The position numbers and the translations under genes were made by a program. Shown piece by piece: positions 31,991-43,210 of a stretch of 64,000 bases of DNA. Numbering within the stretch: the first letter of the stretch is position 1; the number at the start of each line of letters is the position of its first letter. Source of the DNA: Stictocephala bisonia (Eukaryota; Arthropoda; Insecta; Hemiptera; Membracidae); the NCBI GenBank assembly GCA_035578905.1, contig JAQJVL010001204.1, forward strand, positions 124,001 through 188,000, in the 5' to 3' direction. Below the pieces are notes generated by a model that saw nothing but the letters and a program-made list of their open reading frames with translations, ran no database searches and was not told where the DNA came from.

Positions 31991-34263
31991 AAAGTGGGAT
32001 GTGACAGAGATAAGTTGTTATTTGCTGTGGTCTCATGAGATGTGTGTGGTGTATCAGTAGAAACATGTGTGGACTGTGAATGTGTGTGGACAAAAGAGTT
32101 AGCTGCAGTGGAAGTAGGAACAGCACTTGACACACAACTGACCATGGAAAAAGGAACAGCACTCAACACACAACTACCAATGAGTTGAGAAGACACTTTA
32201 CCGCTGCCAGTGTCAATTATGGGGTTGTCTGTTTGATGTTGAGTCGATGTCACTACACTTCGGCTTCCAGGTGTCATTATTCTTCGGGATGGGGTGGTAG
32301 TTTCTAGATTTGACTCAATCAATTCTATTTCAGAATATTTTAGGTTGTTTGCAGAGGACTTCATAATCCAGTTCTCATTTTGTGAGTGATTTACAAATCC
32401 ATGCAAATCCAACTTGTGTTTAGCATCTATTATTGATTGATCTGAGAATCCCTGGAAATCAGTAATCATTCTATCAAAGTTGCACGTGTTCAGTTGATCT
32501 TGGTGCTTGGCTGAGTGTTTAACTGAAATATTCTCATGTACGTTATTTTTTGAAGCACAGTCATTCATTATTGTGGTTGATAAGGCGTTGCAGAGTTTTT
32601 TCTTCCCTATAATACTTAGAAGCAGGCCATGTCGAGTATTACATTCCCTTGTCATTTTTGTTTTACTCATAGTTATTATATTAGCAGATTTTTTGTTTAG
32701 CTGTGTTATCTGTTTATTAATATCTTTATTTAATTGGGAAATAAGTTTATTGTAAGATGGTTTATCAAAACGATGAGGAATTCCAGGAAAGATAACATTA
32801 GTCCAGTTGCTAAGAAATGCAACTGTGCCAACAATTTTGCTTGTTAAGACTGTTGGATTGCTTATTGTAGGGACGTCATTAGTGCCACCCATAAGAATAA
32901 CATAGTCTTCTTTAGTGAAATCTGATGTTAGAGCAACAATATCATCAACCACCTCATGAAACTTTGCATTTGGCTTGTAGATGGATAAAACTAGGTAGTC
33001 TTCCTGTAAGTTCCCTTGGAGTAGCTTGCCACATAACCGTCCATGGCTGTCAGCAACCAATAACACCTTTGGTTTAGTTTTAATTTCTTCGGTAGATTTC
33101 CTATGAATATGATGAGGGATTTTTCTTGATGGTAAACGTGTAACTATTTGCTTTGGGTTTTTTTCTAAGCTAGAAGGATGATGTGTGCATGATTCAGTAA
33201 CATTAGTTTTTTTGTACACTATGTGTTTTTGGCCCTTATGATTTTTTTGTTTATCAGTTTTCACAGCTTCATTGTTATGAGAATTTAAGGACACTAGATT
33301 ACTGTAAATTTGGGTAGTTTCTATTTCAGTCATACAAGCTTGAATCTCCTTGTTTGACCGAACAACGCTAGATATTGAGTGATTTACATTTGTTTCACAA
33401 TCAATCATAAGATCTCTTAAAGTTTTCACACTTAGGTTATGTTTGTTTTTTAAAATATAAGCTAGAGAAGCTCTCTTTTTAATGATGTTTACTTCAGTAA
33501 TTACTAGTTTTTCAATATAATGTATCTGCAAGCCACAGCTATTGACAAACATTCCCAACAAAAGCATCTCAATAGCACATATCACAAATACCCCACAGTC
33601 ATAACTGTTGCTCTGCTGGGGCCCTTTAATTTCAGTAATATTCAACTTGGCATTTGTCCCCACTAAATACTTAAATAGTTTATTTGCTACCGTCTCTGCA
33701 GATGTTAGATTGTAACTGTTTAATGAGTCAATGTGATAAAATGACTGTGAATGTTTAACATAGACAAGTACACTCCAGTGTGTACCTTGGTTTCCTGATG
33801 GGTACATTTGATCAGAATCATTTATCGGTATAAATAATATGTCCTTATCCCTGATATTTATAGGGTCTATAAAATGATTAAAATCATTTACACTTTTCAC
33901 TGCATGGCTAGTAATTGGATTAATTATTAAAAAAGGAATATCTGTAGAAAACTTGTCATTTAATAATTCAAAATACTTATTTAGAGACAACCAATCTTTA
34001 CTTAGTAGTTCATCAGTAATTCTTATGCTTGCGAAATACATCTCTGTTTGTGTGTTAACTGATTTTCTTGACTTATGAGTGTCTGTTTGTACACTAGCAT
34101 TAATTTCATTGTTGGACTGTACATTCATATTGGGTGTCTTACATTTCTGTGTTTTTATTTTATTTAAGTTCATAGATTTACTTCTAGTTGCTATGCCAAT
34201 CATTGAAGGTGAAGTACTTTTAGCACATGGACTGTATATTGATTTTTTAGTGGTAATTACCAT
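31975..34263 (-). CDS. LINE ORF1: Ulp1-type peptidase fused to SGNH esterase (762 aa)
   Basis: An intact 762-residue frame. Residues about 85-275 form a Ulp1/C48-type cysteine peptidase: GTHWSVLVYV (His162), FYHIDSLNSY (Asp179), GPQQSNSYDCGVFVI (Gln216/217, Cys223), so the triad and oxyanion Gln are all present. Such enzymes process or remove ubiquitin-like modifiers. Residues about 397-560 form an SGNH hydrolase: VLLVADSHGR (Ser406), LMGGTNDV (Asn462), CNTRHGLLLS (His545), the blocks expected of an esterase. Esterase-type ORF1 proteins are known in CR1-group LINEs and are thought to help RNA or membrane handling. The C-terminal 190 residues are Ser/Thr-rich. No RRM or zinc knuckle is seen. 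ORF2's frame overlaps the stop codon, which suggests coupled translation. Function in the element is inferred. Confidence 0.88.
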   Translation of the reverse strand: MVITTKKSIYSPCAKSTSPSMIGIATRSKSMNLNKIKTQKCKTPNMNVQSNNEINASVQTDTHKSRKSVNTQTEMYFASIRITDELLSKDWLSLNKYFELLNDKFSTDIPFLIINPITSHAVKSVNDFNHFIDPINIRDKDILFIPINDSDQMYPSGNQGTHWSVLVYVKHSQSFYHIDSLNSYNLTSAETVANKLFKYLVGTNAKLNITEIKGPQQSNSYDCGVFVICAIEMLLLGMFVNSCGLQIHYIEKLVITEVNIIKKRASLAYILKNKHNLSVKTLRDLMIDCETNVNHSISSVVRSNKEIQACMTEIETTQIYSNLVSLNSHNNEAVKTDKQKNHKGQKHIVYKKTNVTESCTHHPSSLEKNPKQIVTRLPSRKIPHHIHRKSTEEIKTKPKVLLVADSHGRLCGKLLQGNLQEDYLVLSIYKPNAKFHEVVDDIVALTSDFTKEDYVILMGGTNDVPTISNPTVLTSKIVGTVAFLSNWTNVIFPGIPHRFDKPSYNKLISQLNKDINKQITQLNKKSANIITMSKTKMTRECNTRHGLLLSIIGKKKLCNALSTTIMNDCASKNNVHENISVKHSAKHQDQLNTCNFDRMITDFQGFSDQSIIDAKHKLDLHGFVNHSQNENWIMKSSANNLKYSEIELIESNLETTTPSRRIMTPGSRSVVTSTQHQTDNPIIDTGSGKVSSQLIGSCVLSAVPFSMVSCVSSAVPTSTAANSFVHTHSQSTHVSTDTPHTSHETTANNNLSLSHPTLKQYI

Positions 34264-34450
34264 ATTTATTAATTGTTATGATTTTATTTATTTATTTAAT
34301 TTTATAATGTTTTGGTGATATATCAAAGTAGCTGTCTGCAAGTGTAAGCCCAGCTGATTTTTAAAATATCAATATAGATCAGCTGTTTGATTAGCAGTAA
34401 TACAAGCAGTTAAAATATCACATCAGTTGTTTATGTGAGTGGTGGGAGTA

Positions 34451-34615
34451 GTTCACATTGACATGTTACAGGAACACAACAGGTCTCAAATCAGTGTCTA
34501 GTTTCCTGTCTGTACAGTGTTAGATGATAGTAGTGATAGATACTATTGAGCGGACTATGTCGATATTAAGAGGACCGAGTATAGAACCTATCGCCTACGA
34601 TCTTGATTTGATTTG
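34451..34615 (-). mobile_element. SINE family A, 5' part, split by the LINE
   Basis: Ends at plus-strand tattaagaggaccgagtata, gaacctatcgcc, the tRNA-like head shared with 25170-25290 and 45525-45590. It starts at gttcac (34451), repeating 28903-28908. Confidence 0.6.
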
Positions 34616-35965
34616 AATCTCCAAAACACTTCAATTATTCTGTTTCAGGAATTGGTTGTGTATTTAAGTGGTTAGACCATAAGTTTAAATTAACGCTAGG
34701 ACCTTAGGGATAAAATTGAGGCCTCTCTTGTTGTTTTTGCAGTTAAGGACCTGTCCGTTGATACTGAGTTTTATGAACGATAATTACTCTATTGATGATT
34801 TACTGCTGAGCAAATCAATAATTAGCCTGACCAAATTGTTCTATGTATAGGATTTGATTATAAATGCTTCTAAAATACATTATATGTTTTTTATCAAACA
34901 TTTAATTGATAACATTGACCCAGAGTCCATGAAATTTGTTGTCATAGTTGATCATGAACAATAATTTCATATATTTATTGCAGATGTAGATTATACGGTA
35001 TTTCAATAAAACTGCTACACATAATATATGTGCTACGAAAATTAAGAAATCACAAATGTTTTAACTTTTGAACTAGTGCCTATTTTGCTTACATAATGCT
35101 TATACATAACGCTTATTTTGTTTCTGTTCATGTCAACATAAAATATTTGATAACTCAACATGTTGGTAATTCAACACCTTGTTCCAAAAGTAGATAAACT
35201 CAACAACTTCAAATAAAAATGAACTGAAATATGAATTTCTGGATTAAATATTTTGGAGAAATGAATAAAAAACTAGTCAGTAAAGCAGATGGAGCATAAA
35301 GTGCCATCTGCTAAATTTATAGAAGACATCTCTTGAAGAAAAAGAATAAGAACGGTTTTCTTCAATATTGTACTTTGATCTAGGAGTAGAACAAAACATC
35401 TTGACAGTTGTTCGTTAGATGGATGTTCTACAGTTACCTCAGGTCCTCAGGTATTTCTAATTATTGGAGCTTGTGTACATACCTCGGCGAGGAACTGCTA
35501 CCAGAAGAGTCAACGTATTTTACAAAAATTTTTTTCATTATACATGTCTTCAAATAAGGCTTTACCAAGTAAAAAAAGAAAAAAATAATCGCAACACATT
35601 ATTTTAGGAAAAGGAAATCTTTCCCCACTACAATGGCGGCACAATTTTCAGTGGCCACAAAAAAAAACTAACTACTGCTGAAGGCTTATTGTATTTCTTG
35701 CTGCATCTCCATACCACATAAATCAATCAGCTTATAATAAATATTATAAATTATTATGAATGAAAAAATGTTTAGAATTTACTGTTAAATAGGATCTTTA
35801 AAGAAAGTGCACATGAGAGTCTGTGATAAGAAATACAGATATTCACACATGCGTAAAAGGTGCTGTAAATACTTTATCCATGCTAAATGCAAATTTCTGG
35901 TGCAGCTATCATTTAAATAAATACTTTGTAATGGTTTAAGAGTAAATATAAATAACAACTATTTA
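34616..35965. other. Intron 2 segment, nothing recognised
   Basis: AT-rich; no coding frame or repeat structure identified. Confidence 0.5.
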
Positions 35966-36484
35966 TACGGCTCGCCAGTTTAACTTGAGGCAGACCCAAC
36001 CTACCTACAAGCCCATTAGCAACCCGGGCGCCACAACTCTTTAATAATACTATTAGCGACGCTTGGGTGAACGCCTCAGTTCAATATTAATAAAAACCAA
36101 ATTTTGTTCTAATATAATGATTCACCATTTTATATTAATAACATCAATGTAATAAACAAATCAGTTTTTGTCTCATTTAAATCGGACATTTTTTACGGTT
36201 TATTCACGTTTTTGATTATTATTGCATTTGGTATTTTTTATGGTGTATAAACCGTAAAACATGTCCGATTTAAATAGTACAAAAACGAGTATATTTGTTA
36301 CATTGATGTTATTAATATAAACTGGTGTATCATTATATTAGAACAAAATTTGGTTTATATTAATATTGTACTGAGGCGTTCACCCAAGCGTTGCTAATAG
36401 TATTATTAAAGGGTTGTGGCGGCCGGGTTGCTAATGGGCCTGTAGGTAGGTTGGGTATGCCTCAAATTAACCTGGCGAGCCGTG
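35966..36484. mobile_element. Long foldback element, ~230-bp inverted arms
   Basis: The left arm from tacggctcgccag (35966) through gaggcagacccaacctacct, cattagcaacccgg and tgggtgaacgcctca is mirrored by the right arm ending ctggcgagccgtg (36484). The centre near 36195-36250 has facing aaatcggacat...ttttacggttt and its complement. The likely target duplication is TA, as in Tc1/mariner MITEs. No coding capacity. Confidence 0.85.
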
Positions 36485-37863
36485 TAGTAATAGTATGATT
36501 TAGAAAGCCTTAAATAACGCTATTTTTAGGCTTTTTTTATTATTTTCCTGAAGTGATTATTGAACCTGAGAGAGGGTTATTCCATAACTCCCACTCCGCC
36601 GGAACTTCCTTCTATTAGATATTCATGAAACGCTACTGCAGACAGGAACACTCACTTCAATAATGTTGGAGGGAGTGACAACTTGGTCCAGCATAATCAA
36701 GTGAATATTATCTCATGATTACCAGCAAAATTGAGTGCCAAACTAATCGATAGGTTCATAAATGTATCAACGTGTAAAACTATTAAAATCAGTTGAAGGC
36801 TCGTTTTAGTTGAGGTCAATGTCAAGGGCTTTCTATTCTGTTGGTAAATCTACGGCTGCCTGCTGGAAATACGAGTATTGATTACTGAACCGACAACAAT
36901 TCTGATTTCATGCTTCAGTTAATGACTGTCAATTTGCAAATCTAAATACAGTGATTATGTAAATAACCCACTATTCAGCAGAGGATTGCAAAAGCAATGC
37001 AAATCAATTTCATGCAATAAAAATAACTATGTTGTTTTATAAAACAACTATGAAGTAATAAACAATATTCTCGTTTCATAGGACAAAGGTTATATTTTTT
37101 GTTATTAAAATCAATCTAGTAGTGTATTAATTAACATCACCTATGTAAATGTACATGACAGTTGACAATCTCAGTATGAATTCATATTAGTTTTACTTTT
37201 TCAAACAAATTATATTTAAATGGTACTACCAAATTTAGCTTTGAGGTCTTGTGAATGTGAGGGGTCCTTTACTTGCGATCTAAGTATTGGATGATTAATA
37301 ATAGTGATGATTTTTGTTTTGATGACTGCCAAATTACAAAACACTACCACTGTCAAAATGTTGTACAGAAATACAGAAATTTTAAATGCCTTTATTTTTA
37401 TAAGATTGATACTGAGCAATTCATATTCCAATGAAATTATGGAAATAAAAATGTTTTACAGTGCCCAAACACTGATCACAAACAATAGAAATAAATCTTT
37501 GATATATTATAAGTAGATGAATATGTTAAATTTACCAAAAACTTGATAGTTACATTAATTAGGTTTGTGAATTTACAATTATCATTCGCTATGGGTGGTT
37601 TAGGATTATTCAAAACCCTCTAAATTGATTATTAAAAGAGTATCTGACATAAATTTAGAAACAGTATTTTACAAAACTGTGTTGCTCTTATCTTGAAATT
37701 GCCAGTTGGGCCACATTTTTATTCTTAAAATTGAATTTCCTTTGATAAAATATTCAGTTTTGGTTAGAGTAGAATTGCGTTACTATTATATGCCTTAAGA
37801 TCTTCTTCGTTAAATTTTTGTTTAAATCCATACAGACTTTGTAATTCTTAGCTTGTTTAAAAT
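36485..37863. other. Intron 2 segment, nothing recognised
   Basis: No reliable coding or repeat signal; two overlapping short frames at 37216-37516 look random. Confidence 0.5.
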
Positions 37864-38052
37864 TTATTGTTTTGGATAATCAAAGGAATTGACCACAGCT
37901 ACGCTAATTTCTTCATTATTAGCCATGCTTTGCTGTAATCGCCTTCTAAATTCATTAGCATTACCATCAGTATTTAAACCTCTGATCTTAAGTTCATATT
38001 CTACCTCCTGCTTGCGAAGATGATACACATTCATGTTGATAATTGACACCAA
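37864..38052 (-). CDS. Small SAP-like ORF, possible LTR-element gag N-terminus
   Basis: 62 residues. The core YHLRKQEVEYELKIRGL followed by T-x-G-x-x-x-E-F-R-R-R-L fits a SAP-like helix-turn-helix of the type seen at the N-terminus of insect retroelement gag-like proteins. On the minus strand the start codon is preceded by ttggtgtcaattatcaac, which could be an LTR primer-binding site (TGG first); sequence above it (to about 38390, where tgttggagtcctgcca could be an LTR start) may be a decayed LTR. No downstream gag or pol is found, so at most a remnant. Confidence 0.35.
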   Translation of the reverse strand: MVSIINMNVYHLRKQEVEYELKIRGLNTDGNANEFRRRLQQSMANNEEISVAVVNSFDYPKQ

Positions 38053-40152
38053 GTTCCAAGAGTGAATCCGAAAATTGCATACACTTAATTTTTAAAAGAC
38101 ACTTATATAAAAACACAAGACACTTTATGCTTTATAAAATATCTGATAATATATCTTAACTCTTCTATTGTTCCCAAAACCTATAACATAGACCCCACAT
38201 TCGCACGCCATTTATCACGCCTGTCTGAATAAAACCTTGCTAGCTCGGGGAGAATGGGAGGATCTTCTAAGAGACAGACCAAGTATAAGGGAAAAGTTTT
38301 GAGTAGTTATCACCCAAATAAATGTTTCCAAGTTCATCAATAGTAGCCAGGGATTAGGGCGCCACCTTGTTGACCTAAGAATGGCAGGACTCCAACAAGG
38401 AAACTTTCCTGCAGGTGTAAGATGTACTTATGACTTTGTAAAAGTTCCGTCCTAGCACTATACTATGAGCTGTGTAAATAAATATTTCTCCCTGTGGTTA
38501 GCCAGGAGTTTAAAACAAAAAGAAAACTGTTAAACTAAACACAACTACCTAAAAACAAAACAAAAAAATACTTATCCTCGTCGCAAAATTTAAAAACACA
38601 ACATATTAGTGTTAACTGAAAAACTGAACTGTTTTATTCACAAAACATAACTTATTGTTGAACAGAAAACATATTTTAGAAACATACATATGAATAAATT
38701 AAGTTAAATAAATAACAGCTGATCATCTGTTTTCAAATCGATCGTTCACACAAAACAACTTTTTACCTTGAAGTCTTGACTGTAATATAATTTTATGTGT
38801 AGCATAAAATTGAAATGTCACACATTGCTTTACAGATTTTGCTTACGTCATGTCTATTATCATTCCTATTACGATCTTATAATTGAGAAATTTACTTTAT
38901 CTGTTTCTTTGTTATGATTAATTACAAAGTTGTATTTAAATATGTAGAGCAACACATCTCTTGCATCTCTTTCAGATTTATATAATTCAATATTAAATAC
39001 CCTTTCATGAAAGTTGTGAAATTAATCACTATCTAAATTGTTCGTTACTTTGTTATTTTTAATTATCTTCATTAACTTTTGCAATTTCTAGTTAGGTTTG
39101 TTATTTTCCGATTCCATGTTTATTGTCATTTCATCATCATCTAAACTAACTACATAAAACAATATGTACTCTTATTCCCACATATACATATCTTATTTCA
39201 TACTTTGCCTCCACAATATCAATCTAACCAGTATTCCCTCCATCTGGAAAGATCCTCTGCCTCTTCCGTGACTGCCTTCACTTGAATCTACCATCTCTAT
39301 CATTACTACCTTCCTAGTACATGATCATTCTTAGACCTTGTGCACTTAATCTCAAATATGGTAACTTCACTATTGTACAAATCATGAATTCCTGACTATG
39401 TTTTTTTTCTAAGGTAGCACTTTAAATTTTCCACAGTACTTTGCTCTCAAATAATATTATTCTTTTTCCTCTTTTTCATTAAGCTTCCAAGTTTAAGATG
39501 GTTGTGATACTTGGAAATTAAAAATAACATCAACTAAAAATTATCAAGCCCTACTATATGAGATAAGGTCAATTTATCTTTTTCAGAATAAATCTGATTG
39601 AATTATTCTCTAAAAGTTTGTCACTTTGTTCTTTGGTTTCTTCACCTTTTAGGTGATATAAAACAAAGATATCCGCCCACCTGAGGGAATCAAGACAGGG
39701 CTATCAAGCTTATACCTGGTCAGTCTATTATTAACAAAATATATCTGAACCTATTGTAGTTACTCACTTCAAATAATAATAATCACGCTTATTTTATTTA
39801 CAAGTCAAAATTAAAATTTTAATTCTTTTGTTATTTTGCTTTCATTATCTATTATAGATAATAGAATGGCAATATTTTTTGAATAGGTGGAGAGCAATTC
39901 TTAAATATACATCTTATTTATTAGTTTGTAATCATTTTGTCTGATATTTATTCAATTTTATAGAGCGTTATGTTGTAATCAACATATGCTCTAGTACAAA
40001 ATATCATCATACAAATAATGGGAATAATATACTTGAAGCAGAGTAATAGTTAGGAAATCCCTAGATTTAATTCTAGTAGGAACACAGTTGGTTTTGCATC
40101 ACATAAAAAAAATTAATTATCTGATAAACAATTTAGTACCTTTTCCTTTGAA
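38053..40152. other. Intron 2 segment; possible decayed LTR at 38060-38390, rest unassigned
   Basis: 38170-38410 is less AT-rich and is the candidate LTR mentioned for the SAP-like ORF. From 38410 to 40152 nothing is recognised. Confidence 0.35.

Positions 40153-40222
<70 letters not shown>
40153..40222. repeat. (AT)n microsatellite
   Basis: About 65 bp of nearly uninterrupted at/ta dinucleotides. Confidence 0.95.
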
Positions 40223-40227
<5 letters not shown>

Positions 40228-40900
40228 ATTCCGAAAGCGAATTACTCCCCATGAAATTCCTCAAGCTACGAGGATAAGACAGCTTGATTATGTTGAATAT
40301 TCTAACAATTTAATTAATTATTATTTTATACATATTACTTGTAATTTTCTCTTACTGTCTTTGATATAATGTTAGCAATCAATTTGGTCTAATGTAGGAT
40401 AGCTAATAAAGCTACACTGTAGGTCATACGATTCCTGTTTGACCAAAACAGCTCATCCTGCCACTCCCCCACCTGCAATTAATTCTTGTACATTACATTA
40501 TCTTAGCGTGCGTCCCGGTGATTACAGTGTTACACATGTATGTAATTATTTCCAACTTCTATTTCTAATAGTACATTATCTTGCAGTGTACAAGATACAC
40601 TATAGATTAGATGCATTTTAAAGCTGAAAGGTCAAGAGCAGCGGGAAAAATATCAGAAACGTAACCAAATTACTTGGGCTCTATATCACTGGTCCTTAAA
40701 ATCCATTGATTTTTCTTTGAATACAATATTTTTGGTTATACATGAATAACTTTGTTTATATTTGTAATGTTTATGCTGGTGTAAACATTGTGTATTTGTA
40801 GTGGGAATTAAAAACTGTCTGACGTTTTTACATAATAAAAACAGCTGTTAAAATAGATACTAAATATTTGTTTAGTTACTTTGAATACTCTCCCTGGTGT
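40223..40900. other. Intron 2 segment, nothing recognised
   Basis: No supported feature. Confidence 0.5.
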
Positions 40901-40914
40901 TAATGCAGTCACGA

Positions 40915-41000
40915 GTCACAGACTAAAGCTGAAGGCTGAAGTGACATGAGTACAGCGAGTGACAGGGTTGGTACGCGAAGCATGAAGGTCGACCCAAGTA
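40915..41000 (+). mobile_element. Decayed Helitron-like 3' end
   Basis: ctgaaggctgaagtgacatg ... gggttggtacgcgaagcatg followed by ccaagtat parallels the 58021-58087 sequence (gaaggctgaggag ... gggttgacacgcaaagcgtg ... cctagtat). Here the hairpin and the terminal CTAG are mutated, so it is an old copy. Confidence 0.45.
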
Positions 41001-41119
41001 TATTAAATATGAAGGGCTTTTTTTTAATATTTAATGATTAAAATATTATTAAGGGCCCAAATATTTAATGATTAAGCTTACATTGGGTATAAATAAATTA
41101 AATACACGTTCTTACTTAC

Positions 41120-41316
41120 GTAGTTACGACATTGAGTCCAGCAACCCTCAATTTCTTCAGCCGGTCTTCCCAGTAAGCTCTTGGCACCCGGAAATAATGT
41201 AAGCTTCCTGAAATGTAGCGGAAGGGTGCTCCATCTTTGAGAAACTGATCATTTTCAAAGTCCACTTCAAACACTCTATGTTTATTTCGGACTTCAAAAA
41301 CGTAATCCTTTTCATT
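41120..41316 (-). CDS. GLB1: beta-galactosidase exon 2 (start of GH35 barrel)
   Basis: Codons 22-86 plus two bases of codon 87. It contains [20 protein letters not shown] followed by the [18 protein letters not shown] pattern, the canonical first strand/helix of GH35 enzymes. The acceptor is a pyrimidine-rich tract ending atag (41320-41317) and the donor is gtaagt (41119-41114). Phase 0 in, phase 2 out. Intron 1 above it is 7.3 kb. Confidence 0.93.
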
Positions 41317-43009
41317 CTATGAACAAAATAAAAAAAAACTGTCATTAGATCAATAAATGTAAATTTGATTAATTTAGAACAATAAATATTTTTATGATAA
41401 CAGTTCACAATACAATCTAATTACAGTTTTCTTTAATTTAATTAAATGTTTTCTTTGCTTTATCTGGCATACTTATTACAAAACTTAAAAATACCTATCT
41501 TAACACTTTTTATCGAATATCTTAACACTTTTTATCATTTATCGAAATGTAAACATAAATTTAAATTACCTATGTATAGTGAAGAATAATGATGAACTAA
41601 TGATGACGTATGTAGGATTAGTTAGCATTTCATTTGTAAGATTCCAACTTTTTTAAGCACATAGTTTTAGGTACCATAGAGTTGGGATGGTTCTCAGTTC
41701 AGAGTGTCTACAGTGTTGAGAGTGTGTGTGAATTTTGCGCAAATAAAAAGTGACTAACTAGTTCTTGATTTGCAATTAATTCTAGGCTTCAGAATTATTG
41801 TAAAAAAAGGCACGTGACACCATTAAATGAGACTCTAGTGCTGATTGCATTGGTGGTCACTCTACATACAGGGGTTACAAAACATAAATTGCATAGTTAA
41901 AAAACAATGTGGTTGTTTATGAGTACATATTGTTCACAGGGAGTTAACAGGATTTTAAAAATTCAGTTTAGTTTACTATTTTAACAGGCGATGGTGGCTG
42001 TTAAATGAAATAAACATAATACTGAAAGCAAGGACCACCCAGTAACTATATTTTTTTCTAGTATGGCTGAAGTGGTAAAAGCCTTTCCACCCGACCTTAT
42101 TGCATAGGCGCGGCTGAGAGTTTGCCAGGTAGTTACAGAACTGGAACTAAGAGCCTTAAAAAAGAACCACCCCAATTTCACAGCCACAAATAACTAATAC
42201 CAGTCCTCCACCATCAAATACCCGAGTTCATCAGTCGGAGACACCCGGTACTACTGTCAGCAGCGGCTATCAACGATAATGATTTGAAGGATAATGATGT
42301 TTTGCAAACCTTTATTTAATTTTAAACTGTTAAAATTGCTGACTTATATTAATAAACAGCAGATAAAATTTATTAGAAGTTATTTTCTTTTAAATTTATA
42401 TGTTTTTGTAATCTCCTGTAATTTAGTAATCCTTGTACATAAAAAATTGCAACTTAATTTCTAAAGAAAGTTTTGGATATTTTTGTAATTTTAATATATA
42501 TGAAGAAAAATAAAATCTTTCAATTTTAAATATATGATTTTAAAATTTCATTTTTAATAGCTTAAAATGATTTTAACATAACTTTTGTTTTTACCGTGTT
42601 TTTTTAATAAATTTTAAATTTAATAAACAGACCTTTTATTATATAGTTTAAACTATAAAGTAATTACATTAGAGGCATGACAGGCTGTAAGCAATATCTA
42701 CATAGTTCGTACATAGTTCCAAAGTACATTTTGATAGAAATATTTTTAATGGTGCACATTTATAATAGTATACCTACATTTCATATTATTATTAAAAACA
42801 TTTATTTATTTTCATTTTGTATACATGCTGCATTATGCTATTTCAGAAACTTATTACAATCTTAGCTCAAAGTAACAGAGAAGAAAGAGGAATCTACGGC
42901 CGATATGGGGGTTTGAACTTAAATACATTCATGCCGCGAAATATCCTCCTCAGCGTTAGTAAGAATCAATTTTAATAACTCTTTGCTGACTTAAAATAAT
43001 ATTAGGAAA
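41317..43009. other. Intron 1, distal part, nothing recognised
   Basis: No supported feature. 41985-42190 is less AT-rich but unassigned. Confidence 0.5.
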
Positions 43010-43011
43010 AC

Positions 43012-43210
43012 TTTTTTGTCTTCCATTAGACCCACTTCCATTTTGTCTATACTGCTTTACGCTCCAAGAGCTCAAGTTTTTTGTCTTCCATTAGACCCAC
43101 TTTCATTTTGTCTATACTGCTTTACGCTCCAAGAGCTCATGTTTTTTGTCTTCCATTAGACCCACTTCCATTTTGTCTATACTGCTTTACGCTCCAAGAG
43201 CTCAAGTTTT
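43012..43210. repeat. Tandem repeat, 3 x 65 bp
   Basis: Three almost identical units (gtcttccattagacccactt ... gctccaagagctca), spaced exactly 65 bp at 43018, 43083 and 43148. Only one or two substitutions separate the copies, indicating recent expansion. Confidence 0.95.

Larger units (their letters stand above)
28909..34450 (-). mobile_element. Near-complete LINE (Jockey/CR1-like) with Ulp1+SGNH ORF1
   Basis: A 5.5-kb non-LTR retrotransposon on the minus strand: short 5' UTR (34450-34264), ORF1 34263-31975, ORF2 (endonuclease, RT) about 31980-29088 with two single-base frameshifts, a ~170-bp 3' UTR, and a 3' end in an (att)n run (28913-28937). The boundaries come from flanking gttcac repeats and from the SINE it seems to have entered. 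The APE endonuclease plus YADD RT places it in the Jockey/CR1 group; the clade is not resolved. It sits sense to the beta-galactosidase gene in intron 2. Confidence 0.85.

Noticed and set aside
32507..34318. Plus-strand hydrophobic frames of about 80 codons
   Set aside because: Antisense shadows of LINE ORF1.
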